Position numbers and translations under genes: made by a program. 64,000 nucleotides of DNA, from NCBI RefSeq assembly GCF_011745145.1, contig NZ_CP050191.1, positions 4,942,225 to 5,006,224 of the forward strand, written 5' to 3'. The notes under the pieces are model-generated. The model saw nothing but the letters and a program-made list of their open reading frames with translations, had not been told where the DNA came from and did no database searches. Positions within the stretch are counted from its first letter, which is position 1; the number at the start of each line of letters is the position of its first letter. This document shows positions 31,829 through 39,439 of this stretch, in pieces. This stretch comes from Mycobacterium sp. DL440 (GTDB lineage: Bacteria > Actinomycetota > Actinomycetes > Mycobacteriales > Mycobacteriaceae).

Positions 31829-33436
31829 CAGTCCCGCCGTTCCGTGCCGTCACTTCTCTTCACCGCCCTTGCGGCGACAGTCGTGATCGTGCCGTGGGCC
31901 ATCTCGGGATCCGATTCCGGCGAACAACCCGACCCGGCGAACGCTGCACCGCAGCTCACACAGCAACCGCTCGACAATCTGGCGGTCGGTGAGAGCATCC
32001 GCGAGGTCCATCAGGACAACCCGTTCTCGATGGTCGCGCTCACCTCTCCGGACCTACGCGGCACTTCCGCCCGGGTCCGCGCCCGCAAGGACGACGGCAC
32101 CTGGGGCCCCTGGTACCAGGCCGAGAACCTCGACGGGGTCGGCGCCGACACTCCCGGCCCGCGCGGCACCGAACCGGTGTTCGTCGGCCGCACCACCACC
32201 GTGCAGATCGCCGTCACCCGCGCACCCCGGCCGGCCGCCCCGCCACCGCCCGGGAAGGCAGGCCCGGCCAAACCGGGGCTCGGCTATGTGCCCGCCAACG
32301 TCGAAGCGCCCATCGGCCAGAACGTCACTGCCGTGCTGATCAGCCCGCCCCAGTCCCCCGTCGACGTCGGGCCGCTGCCGACCGCCGCCATCAACCCCGG
32401 CCAGCCGCCGACCATCATCGGCCGCGCACAGTGGGGCGCCGACGAGTCGATGCGATGCGGAAACACCGTGTACGACAAGGGCATCCGAGCCGGAATCGTG
32501 CACCACACGGCGGGCAGCAACGACTACGCCCCCGAGGATTCGGCAGGCATCATCCGGTCGATCTACGAGTACCACACCCGTGAACTGGGCTGGTGCGACA
32601 TCGCCTACAACGCCATGGTCGACAAGTACGGCCAGGTGTTCGAGGGCCGTGCGGGCGGCATGGACAGGCCCGTCGAGGGTTCCCACACCGGCGGCTTCAA
32701 CATCGACACCTGGGGTGTGGCGATGCTGGGCGACTTCGACGTCGTGCCACCCACCGAGATCCAGGTGCGAAACACCGGGCGCCTGCTGGGCTGGCGCCTC
32801 GGCCTCGATCACATCGACCCACACGGCACCGTCGTGCTGACCTCCGCCGGCGGATCGTTCACCCATTTCCCCCGCGGAGCCACCCCGACGCTGCCGACGA
32901 TCTTCACCCACCGCGATGTCGGCATCACCGACTGCCCCGGTAACGCGGCCTACGCCCAGATGGGCCGCATCCGCGACATCGCCGCGCGCTTCAACCGGCC
33001 CCCCGGCCCCGAGGACCTGGCCGACCAGATGCGCGGCGGCGCGATCTACGCCCGCTGGCAGGCGACGGGCGGGCCGACCGGCATGCTCGGCAACCCGACC
33101 TCGCCCGAGACCACCGGTGAAGGGGCCGCACGCTACGCCACCTTCGAGCGCGGCGCCGTGTACTGGTCACCGGACAGCGGTGCAGAATCGGTCACCGGCG
33201 CCATCTACGAGGCATGGGGAGCACTCGGCTTCGAGCGCGGAGTCCTGGGCCTGCCGACCAGTTCAGAGATCCCCGAGCCCCAGTGGATCGTGCAGAACTT
33301 CCAGCACGGCACGCTGAACTTCGATCGCGAGAAGGGCACCGTCACCCGCGTCGTCGACGGTGTGCCGGTGGAACTGCCCCCGCCGGCACCAGATCAGCAG
33401 CCGGTGCAACTGGAGCGTTTCACCCCGATCACCTGA
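31826..33436 (+). CDS. Secreted PGRP/amidase_2-domain protein with LGFP repeats (Rv3811)
   Basis: A 536-residue exported protein. The signal peptide is QSRRSVPSLLFTALAATVVIV. A central peptidoglycan-recognition/N-acetylmuramoyl-L-alanine amidase domain (about residues 200-390) shows RAQWGADESMRCGN, GIVHHTAGSNDY, the zinc-site histidines (HHT and TIFTHRDVGITDCPG) and GWCDIAYNAMVDKYGQVFEGRAGG. The C-terminal part has two or three LGFP repeats (GGPTGMLGNPTSPET, FERGVLGLPTSSE), which tether proteins to the mycolate-arabinogalactan wall. It is the counterpart of Rv3811. The zinc ligands look present, so peptidoglycan amidase activity is plausible, but I know of no firm assay to cite. It stands alone between erp and the convergent HAD gene. 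Confidence 0.9.
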   Translation: MQSRRSVPSLLFTALAATVVIVPWAISGSDSGEQPDPANAAPQLTQQPLDNLAVGESIREVHQDNPFSMVALTSPDLRGTSARVRARKDDGTWGPWYQAENLDGVGADTPGPRGTEPVFVGRTTTVQIAVTRAPRPAAPPPPGKAGPAKPGLGYVPANVEAPIGQNVTAVLISPPQSPVDVGPLPTAAINPGQPPTIIGRAQWGADESMRCGNTVYDKGIRAGIVHHTAGSNDYAPEDSAGIIRSIYEYHTRELGWCDIAYNAMVDKYGQVFEGRAGGMDRPVEGSHTGGFNIDTWGVAMLGDFDVVPPTEIQVRNTGRLLGWRLGLDHIDPHGTVVLTSAGGSFTHFPRGATPTLPTIFTHRDVGITDCPGNAAYAQMGRIRDIAARFNRPPGPEDLADQMRGGAIYARWQATGGPTGMLGNPTSPETTGEGAARYATFERGAVYWSPDSGAESVTGAIYEAWGALGFERGVLGLPTSSEIPEPQWIVQNFQHGTLNFDREKGTVTRVVDGVPVELPPPAPDQQPVQLERFTPIT

Positions 33437-33440
33437 TCGG

Positions 33441-34265
33441 TCAGGCCCACCAGCGTTCGAGCACCCGGGCCACACCGTCCTCGGCGTTGGTCACGGTGAT
33501 CTCGTCGGCCGCGTCCACCGCCTCGGGGTGGGCATTGCCCATCGCCACTCCGCGCCCGGCCCAACTCAGCATCGGTACATCGTTGGGCATGTCGCCGAAA
33601 GTGACGGTGTCGGCCGCGGTGAGTCCCAGCGGGGCGGCCAACTCCGCGACACCGGTGGCCTTGCTGATGCCCAGCGGCACCACCTCGATCAGCCCGTTGT
33701 TGGTCGAATAGGTGATATCACCTTGTAACCCAATGTGTTTGAGAAGTTCAACAGCCATGTCGGCACTGCGTGCGCCCGCCTTGCGGATGAGCAGCTTGAC
33801 CGCAGGGGCGCTGAGCAGATCCTCCAACGACACCTCGGTGTTGTCCGGGTTGAGCCAGGCGTGCTCGTATCCCGGGGAACTGACGAATTGCGGGGTCGCC
33901 GCATCGTGCGCCGAACGCCCCACCCGTTCCACGGCCAGCCCCGCGCCCGGAATCACCCGTGTGGCGATCTCGGCGAGCTCACCGAGCACGTCGGTCGAGA
34001 GCGTGTGTGCCGCCACGATGCGGTCGGTCGCCGGGTCGTAGATCACGGCGCCGTTGGCGCACACCGCCATCGGAGCCAGCCCGAGACCGTCGACCACCGG
34101 CGCGATCCAACGCGGCGGCCGTCCGGTGGCCAGGACGAACGTCGCCCCCGCCTCGACCGCGGCGTGGACTGCCGCCCGGGTGCGCGGCGTGACCTTCTCA
34201 TCCTCGTCGAGCAGTGTTCCGTCCACGTCGGTGGCGATCAGCCCCGGCGCCCGCTCGATACTCAT
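33441..34265 (-). CDS. HAD-superfamily Cof-type phosphatase (Rv3813c)
   Basis: A 274-residue haloacid dehalogenase-like hydrolase. Motif I with the catalytic aspartates is ATDVDGTLLDEDEKV, motif II is VLATGRPPRW, and motif IV is TFGDMPNDVPML; a Cof-type C2 cap domain lies between. Such enzymes dephosphorylate sugar phosphates or nucleotides in the cytosol; the substrate is unknown. The ATG at 34265 overlaps the stop of the acyltransferase upstream (ATGA), so it belongs to the same operon as the two PlsC-type genes. Four bases separate its end from the convergent Rv3811-like gene. Confidence 0.88.
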   Translation of the reverse strand: MSIERAPGLIATDVDGTLLDEDEKVTPRTRAAVHAAVEAGATFVLATGRPPRWIAPVVDGLGLAPMAVCANGAVIYDPATDRIVAAHTLSTDVLGELAEIATRVIPGAGLAVERVGRSAHDAATPQFVSSPGYEHAWLNPDNTEVSLEDLLSAPAVKLLIRKAGARSADMAVELLKHIGLQGDITYSTNNGLIEVVPLGISKATGVAELAAPLGLTAADTVTFGDMPNDVPMLSWAGRGVAMGNAHPEAVDAADEITVTNAEDGVARVLERWWA

Positions 34266-35023
34266 CAATTGTTTCCCGTCGCTTCACTCGCCCGCATGCG
34301 CGCGCGTTCGGCCAGTTCCGCCTCATCGAGCAACTTGGCTTCGGCAGGCGTCGGCGCACTTCCACCGAGCCGGTTCGGAACCCAGTACGCCCCGGCCGGT
34401 TCGGGGTAGTCGTGCTGAGCCTGGTCCAGGAGTGACGACATCGCGGCCCGCAGGGTGTCATCGATCTGGGCGACCGAACCTGTCGCCACGATCGGCTCGC
34501 CAACTCCCACGGCGATCGGAATTTTCTTGTGCCCCAGCGACTTCGGATGATCCTTGGTCCAGATGCGGTGGGCACCCCAGACGATCACCGGAATGATCGG
34601 GACACCGGCCTCCATCGCCATCCGCGCCGCGCCGGTCTTGAAATCCTTGAGCTCGAAGCTGCGACTGATCGTGGCCTCCGGGTACACCCCGACGAGCTCG
34701 CCGCGACGCAGCGAGTCCACCGCCGCGGCATAGGCGCCGGCTCCCGCCCTGCGGTCCACCGGGATCGTCCCGGTGTGCTTGATCAGGAAGTTCACCGCCT
34801 TCACCTGCGCCATCTCCGCCTTGATCATGAAGCGCATCCGGCGACCACGTTCGGTGGCGGCCAGCGCGGCAGGCAGGAAGTCGACGTAGCCGGTGTGGTT
34901 GATGGCGATGACGGCGCCACCCGTGGCGGGCAGATTGTCCAACCCGCGGAAGGTGATCCGGGTTCCGGTGGCCCTGACCACGAGCCCGGCGGCAATCTCC
35001 AGACTTCGGAAAACCGGCTCCAT
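34265..35023 (-). CDS. PlsC-type 1-acylglycerol-3-phosphate acyltransferase (Rv3814c/Rv3815c-like)
   Basis: A 252-residue LPLAT-family acyltransferase from ATG 35023 (MEPVFRSLEIAAG). The catalytic HX4D motif is INHTGYVDFLPAAL, and the substrate-binding block is GVYPEATISRS (the FPEGTRS equivalent). The C-terminus is PAGAYWVPNRLGGSAPTPAEA. The enzyme family transfers acyl groups to lysophosphatidic acid or related lipids at the inner membrane face. It is a close paralogue of the next gene upstream, only 7 bases away, so the pair arose by tandem duplication. M. tuberculosis has three such genes here (Rv3814c-Rv3816c); this window has two. Confidence 0.9.
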   Translation of the reverse strand: MEPVFRSLEIAAGLVVRATGTRITFRGLDNLPATGGAVIAINHTGYVDFLPAALAATERGRRMRFMIKAEMAQVKAVNFLIKHTGTIPVDRRAGAGAYAAAVDSLRRGELVGVYPEATISRSFELKDFKTGAARMAMEAGVPIIPVIVWGAHRIWTKDHPKSLGHKKIPIAVGVGEPIVATGSVAQIDDTLRAAMSSLLDQAQHDYPEPAGAYWVPNRLGGSAPTPAEAKLLDEAELAERARMRASEATGNN

Positions 35024-35030
35024 ACGCGAC

Positions 35031-35822
35031 TTACCCCGAGACCCCGGTGGGCCCAGTTGGTCCGCCAGGTCCGTCCAGCGCACGCTTGGCCGCCTTCGCG
35101 GCAGCCTCATCGGCATCCATCCGGTTGGCCTCGGCCAGCGTCGGCGCCGAGCCGCCCAGCCGGTGCGGCACCCAGAACTCACCGGGCGGATATGGCCCGT
35201 AGTCATCCTGCACCTGGGCCAGCAGATGTTGCATCCGGGAGTGCAGTAGCGCGGTGAGTTCGGCTGCGGGCAGCGTCGGCTGGATCGGCTCGCCCACCGC
35301 GATCGAGATCGGCACCTTGGGCCGGTACAGCGTCTTCGGGTGGCCCTTGGTCCAGATGCGCTGTGCACCCCACACGATGTGCGGCACGATCGGCACCCCG
35401 GCCTCGATCGCCATTCGCGCCGCGCCGGACTTGAAGTCCTTGATCTCGAAGCTGCGGCTGATCGTCGCCTCCGGGTATACCCCGACCAGTTCACCGGCTT
35501 TGAGGTTGCCGACCGCCGACTCGAACGAGGCGGCCCCACTGTCACGATCCACCTCGATGTGACGCAGGCTGCGCATGATCGGTCCGGTGATCTTGTTGTC
35601 GAAGACTTCCTTCTTTGCCATGAACCGCACCTTGCGGCCCCGCTTCTGCAGGTAGGCAGGCAAGCCGGCGAAGGTGAAGTCGAAGTAGCTGGTGTGGTTT
35701 ATGGCCACCACCGCACCACCGGTGACCGGGATGTTCTCCACCCCGGTCACGTTGAACTTCAGCCCCTGCATACGCCAGGTCAGCCGAGCGAGTTGTATGA
35801 CAGTCCCGTACACCGGTTCCAC
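35031..35822 (-). CDS. PlsC-type acyltransferase (Rv3816c-like)
   Basis: A 263-residue LPLAT-family acyltransferase starting at GTG 35822 (EPVYGTVIQLARLT). The catalytic motif is INHTSYFDFTFAGL, and GVYPEATISRSFEIKDFKSGAARMA forms the acceptor-site region. The C-terminal tail, rich in Lys/Ala/Gly (AAKAAKRALDGPGG), is longer than in the downstream paralogue. It is the first gene of a three-gene operon with the second acyltransferase and the HAD phosphatase. A role in phospholipid or glycolipid acylation is inferred from the family; the true substrate is not known from sequence. Its upstream region (90 bases) is shared with divergent namH. Confidence 0.9.
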   Translation of the reverse strand: MEPVYGTVIQLARLTWRMQGLKFNVTGVENIPVTGGAVVAINHTSYFDFTFAGLPAYLQKRGRKVRFMAKKEVFDNKITGPIMRSLRHIEVDRDSGAASFESAVGNLKAGELVGVYPEATISRSFEIKDFKSGAARMAIEAGVPIVPHIVWGAQRIWTKGHPKTLYRPKVPISIAVGEPIQPTLPAAELTALLHSRMQHLLAQVQDDYGPYPPGEFWVPHRLGGSAPTLAEANRMDADEAAAKAAKRALDGPGGPTGPTGVSG

Positions 35823-35912
35823 GTAGCCAGCCTAATCCCAGCCCGTATCGGCCCGTCACCCAACTCGGGCTAGGCTGGGCGGGCATCAAAGCACTCCATC
35901 GAAAGGCCGTTT

Positions 35913-37469
35913 GTGCAGGTCACCAGCGTCGGGCATGCCGGCTTCCTGATCGAGACCAAGGCTGGCAGCATTTTGTGCGACCCCTGGGTCAACCCCGCGT
36001 ACTTCGCCTCCTGGTTCCCGTTCCCCGACAACAGCGGACTCGACTGGAACACCCTGGGCCAGGTCGACTACCTCTACGTCTCACACCTGCACAGGGACCA
36101 CTTCGACCCGGAGAACCTGCGCCGCCACGTCAACAAGGACGCCGTGGTGCTGCTGCCCGACTTCCCGGTGCCCGACCTGCAACGCGAACTGGCCGCTCTG
36201 GGCTTTCACCGGTTTTTCGAGACCACCGATTCGGTCAAACACACCGTCAGCGGCCCCAAGGGCGACCTCGACCTGATGATCATCGCGCTGCGCGCACCCG
36301 CAGACGGTCCGATCGGCGATTCGGGACTCGTGGTCGACGACGGCGAGACCGTCGCCTTCAACATGAACGACGCCCGCCCCGTAGATCTCGAGGTCCTTGA
36401 AGCCGACTTCGGGCAGGTCGATGTGCACATGCTGCAGTACTCCGGGGCCATCTGGTACCCGATGGTCTACGACATGCCCGCCCGCGCCAAAGAGGCCTTC
36501 GGCATCCAGAAGCGGCAGCGCCAGATGGACCGGTGCCGCCAGTACATCGCACAGGTCGGGGCGACCTGGGTGATCCCCTCGGCCGGGCCGCCGTGCTTCC
36601 TGGATCCCGAACTGCGCGATCTCAACGACGACCACGAAGATCCGGCGAACATCTTCCCCGACCAGGTGGTGTTCCTCGACCAGATGCGTCGCCACGGCCA
36701 CGAGGGCGGGCTGCTGATGGTCCCTGGTAGCACCGCCGATTTCACCGGGTCCCAACTCGCTTCACTGACCCACCCGGTCGATGACCCCGAGACGATCTTC
36801 ACTACCGGCAAGGCCGCCTACATCGAGGATTTCGCGCAACGCATGGCCCCGGTGCTGGCTGCGGAGAAGGCCTCGTGGGCGCCGGCGGCGGGCGAACCCC
36901 TGCTGCCCGGGCTGCGGGCGCTGTTCGAGCCGATCATGAGCCAGACCGATCAGATCTGCGACGGCATCGGCTATCCGGTGGAGTTGCGGCTGTCCGGCCC
37001 CGACCACAGCGAGACCGTGGTCCTGGACTTCCCGAAACGTCTTGTCCGCGAACCCATCGCCGACGAGAAGTTCCGCTACGGCTTCGCGATCCCACCCGAG
37101 TTGGTGCGCACCGTGCTACGCGACAACGAACCGGACTGGGTCAACACCATTTTCCTGTCCACCCGGTTCAAAGCCTGGCGTGTGGGCGGCTACAACGAAT
37201 ACCTGTACACGTTCTTCAAATGCCTCACCGATGAGCGCATCGCCTACGCCGACGGCTGGTTCGCCGAAGCCCACGACGACACCTCATCGATCATCCTCGA
37301 CGGCTTCCAGATCCAGCGCCGCTGCCCGCACCTGAAGGCCGACCTGTCGAAATTCGGTGTGGTAGAAGGCAACACCCTCACCTGCAACCTGCACGGCTGG
37401 CAGTGGAACCTGGAGAACGGCAAGTGCCTTACCACCAAGGGCCACGAGTTGCGGTGCAGCAAGTCATGA
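35913..37469 (+). CDS. namH: NamH, UDP-N-acetylmuramic acid hydroxylase
   Basis: A 518-residue protein (Rv3818 equivalent). NamH hydroxylates the N-acetyl group of UDP-MurNAc, giving the N-glycolylmuramic acid typical of mycobacterial peptidoglycan and raising lysozyme resistance. The N-terminal metallo-beta-lactamase-like domain has the motif SHLHRDHFD (His58, His60, Asp62, His63). The C-terminal Rieske [2Fe-2S] site is Cys471-Pro-His473 and Cys491-Asn-Leu-His494 (RRCPHLKAD, TCNLHGWQW). Architecture recalls CMP-Neu5Ac hydroxylase, with the domains in the opposite order. The start is GTG 35913 (QVTSVGHAGF). Its stop overlaps the ATG of the next gene, so the two are coupled. Rieske enzymes need an electron-donor partner; none is obvious next door. 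Confidence 0.92.
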   Translation: MQVTSVGHAGFLIETKAGSILCDPWVNPAYFASWFPFPDNSGLDWNTLGQVDYLYVSHLHRDHFDPENLRRHVNKDAVVLLPDFPVPDLQRELAALGFHRFFETTDSVKHTVSGPKGDLDLMIIALRAPADGPIGDSGLVVDDGETVAFNMNDARPVDLEVLEADFGQVDVHMLQYSGAIWYPMVYDMPARAKEAFGIQKRQRQMDRCRQYIAQVGATWVIPSAGPPCFLDPELRDLNDDHEDPANIFPDQVVFLDQMRRHGHEGGLLMVPGSTADFTGSQLASLTHPVDDPETIFTTGKAAYIEDFAQRMAPVLAAEKASWAPAAGEPLLPGLRALFEPIMSQTDQICDGIGYPVELRLSGPDHSETVVLDFPKRLVREPIADEKFRYGFAIPPELVRTVLRDNEPDWVNTIFLSTRFKAWRVGGYNEYLYTFFKCLTDERIAYADGWFAEAHDDTSSIILDGFQIQRRCPHLKADLSKFGVVEGNTLTCNLHGWQWNLENGKCLTTKGHELRCSKS

Positions 37470-37801
37470 CCGCCCCACGCCAGTACTACGACGACGGCCT
37501 GATCCAGCTGGATCGCGAGGCGATCACCTTGCGGCGCTACCACTTCCCGTCGGGAACCTCGAAGGTGATCCCGCTGCGGTCGATCACCGGATACGAGGCC
37601 ACCCCGTTGGGGTTGTGGATGCAGCGTTTCCGATTGTGGGGCAGCACTGACCTGCGCCGCTGGCTCCCCCTGGACGTGCACCGTCCGCTGCGGTCGACGC
37701 TGATCACCCTCGACGTGCCGGGCACTTACCCGAAGCCGGCATTCACCCCGGCCCGCCCGGACGAGTTCGTCGCCCGCCTGGAGGAATTGCTCGGCTGCTA
37801 G
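37466..37801 (+). CDS. Small conserved protein coupled to namH (Rv3819)
   Basis: A 111-residue protein starting at ATG 37466, overlapping the namH stop (ATGA). M. tuberculosis has a 111-residue gene at the same place (Rv3819). It contains GLIQLDREAITLRRYHFPSG and SITGYEATPLGLWMQRFRLWG, a compact beta-rich fold resembling bacterial PH-like domains by eye. No signal peptide, membrane helix or cysteines for iron-sulfur binding are visible, so it is unlikely to be the reductase of NamH. Tight coupling suggests an accessory or structural role with NamH. It runs into the convergent DUF5718 gene with a 4-base overlap. Confidence 0.75.
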   Translation: MTAPRQYYDDGLIQLDREAITLRRYHFPSGTSKVIPLRSITGYEATPLGLWMQRFRLWGSTDLRRWLPLDVHRPLRSTLITLDVPGTYPKPAFTPARPDEFVARLEELLGC

Positions 37802-38613
37802 CGCGCCGAGACCACCTGCCGTAGTTCGGAAGCCGCACTGGAGGCACTGTCGTACACGCGAACGATGGCCTCATCCCCCGGCTTGAGGAAGGTGGACTCG
37901 CCCAGCGGGGTGTAACGGGTGGCACCAATGCCGATCAACACGTTCTCGGGATGACCGCTGGCCACCATCAACGCGCCGACATCCTCCAACGGCGTATCGG
38001 CCGAACCCTTCTGGTTGGCCAGCCGTTCGACGATCCAGTCCAGGAGCACCTCGCCGTAGTACGAGTAGCCCACCAGGGGTGAATCCACCCCGTAGGCGTG
38101 CTGCTGGCCGCCCTCCTCGCTCAGGTAGCAGACCAGCCGCATGGTGGCGGTCGGACCGTCCGGAGTGAGGTCACTGATCTCGAAGAACTGCGGTGCAACG
38201 CCTTTGGAGGCCGGGCCCCAGTTCTTCTTGTAGCTGATCTTGGGTGCGCCCGGCCGGCGGATCGAGCAGTCGTTGAAGGCGCCGAGGGCGAACGGCTCGA
38301 GCCGCACCACGGTGTCGCCGTTCCACACCACGCGGCAGGCCACGCCGACCTCGGGCTCGATCTGAAGGTTGAGCGGGCCGTCAACCTCGCCGGCCTCCGG
38401 CAGCACGATGGCATCGCTGGACAGCGGGAACTCACCCAGGAAGTCGTCCCGGCCGGGGGCGTACCACGGGAAGATGCCTTTGGGCGCATACCCTTCGGTC
38501 ACCACCTTGACGAAATCCCCAGCCTCTCCGGCCTGTTCGAGGTGCCCCGCGAAGTTACCGGCCACGCCGAAGCCGAACCAGTTGCGCAATTCGGCAAGGT
38601 CGATATCGATCAT
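37798..38613 (-). CDS. DUF5718-type conserved protein
   Basis: A 271-residue soluble protein starting at ATG 38613 (IDIDLAELRNWFGFGVAGNF). I recognise it as the DUF5718-like family on overall pattern (VAGNFAGHLEQAGEA, IEPEVGVACRVVW, YKKNWGPASKGVAPQFFEI). The central EPEVG/ACRVVW and KNWG segments recall fumarylacetoacetase-like metal-binding folds, but I cannot confirm a catalytic site. No signal peptide or membrane helix is present. It is divergent from the hemerythrin-like gene, with 120 bases between, and convergent with the Rv3819-like gene. Function is unknown. Confidence 0.68.
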   Translation of the reverse strand: MIDIDLAELRNWFGFGVAGNFAGHLEQAGEAGDFVKVVTEGYAPKGIFPWYAPGRDDFLGEFPLSSDAIVLPEAGEVDGPLNLQIEPEVGVACRVVWNGDTVVRLEPFALGAFNDCSIRRPGAPKISYKKNWGPASKGVAPQFFEISDLTPDGPTATMRLVCYLSEEGGQQHAYGVDSPLVGYSYYGEVLLDWIVERLANQKGSADTPLEDVGALMVASGHPENVLIGIGATRYTPLGESTFLKPGDEAIVRVYDSASSAASELRQVVSAR

Positions 38614-38733
38614 GGCTGCAACCCTACTGTGGCCGCGACAAGCCGGTAACAAGTCGCGCTTAAGTCGCCGGTACCAGGCTGTGCTCCGCGAGTGCCGATC
38701 CGCGCCGGATCGGCCGAACCCGAGGAGTGTCCC

Positions 38734-39432
38734 GTGCCGACAACCACCCCAACCGCCAGCGTCTCACCTCGTCGTGCGGGCGATCCCGCGCCGGACCTGC
38801 TGGGTATCACGTTGGCTCACCGCGCGATGCTGACCGACCTGCTGCGCCTGAGCGACCTGGCTGGGTCGGTGCGCGACCGGGATGTCATCTGCACACCCGG
38901 CCGTGCCCGGGCGATCTCCCGATACGTCGAGTTGCTGTGTGATTCCACCCACCATCACCACACCACCGAGGACGCGGTGCTGTGGCCGGTGATCCTGGCC
39001 AGTGTCGGCGACCATGTGGATCTGAGCGAGCTGACCGAGGACCACGCTGCACTGGACCCACGGTTGGAACAGCTGCGGGCCCGCGCCGCGGCGTTCCGGC
39101 TGTCGATGGGTGACCGCCAGATCGCCGGCCTCATGGCCATCGAGCTGGCCGAACTGGCAGCCCTGCTGACCGAGCACATCAATGACGAGGAGATGGAGGT
39201 GTTCCCGCTGATCACCGAACACGTCTCGGTGGCGGACTGGGCGACGGTGGAGAAAGCCGCCCGCAGAAGCGGATGGTTGTGGTTCGAGGGTCCGCGGTCG
39301 CTCGCCGTGATGACCGACGACGAGCGCACACAACTGGCCCAGCAGGTGGGCATCGAGCTACGGATGATCCTCGCCGTCGTGGGGTTGCGGTACCGGCGCC
39401 TGGAGCGGGCGGTCTTCGGCGTCGCCCGATAA
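38734..39432 (+). CDS. Hemerythrin-like HHE-domain protein
   Basis: A 232-residue protein from GTG 38734, preceded by CGAGGAG. It has a helical hemerythrin-type cation-binding domain. Candidate di-iron ligands are seen in LAHRAMLTDLL, STHHHHTTEDAVLWPVI, LTEDHAALDPRLEQL and LTEHINDEEMEVFPLI, which together give the H...HxxxE...H...HxxxE pattern. Mycobacterial HHE proteins have been linked to oxidative or nitrosative stress and iron handling; the exact role here is not known. It ends 7 bases before the convergent BTAD regulator gene. The 120-base divergent region upstream presumably holds its promoter. Confidence 0.85.
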   Translation: MPTTTPTASVSPRRAGDPAPDLLGITLAHRAMLTDLLRLSDLAGSVRDRDVICTPGRARAISRYVELLCDSTHHHHTTEDAVLWPVILASVGDHVDLSELTEDHAALDPRLEQLRARAAAFRLSMGDRQIAGLMAIELAELAALLTEHINDEEMEVFPLITEHVSVADWATVEKAARRSGWLWFEGPRSLAVMTDDERTQLAQQVGIELRMILAVVGLRYRRLERAVFGVAR

Positions 39433-39439
39433 GCCGGCG

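Noticed and set aside
34265..35545. 426-codon reading of the acyltransferase gene
   Set aside because: The first 174 codons run antiframe through the upstream paralogue; ATG 35023 gives a family-length protein.
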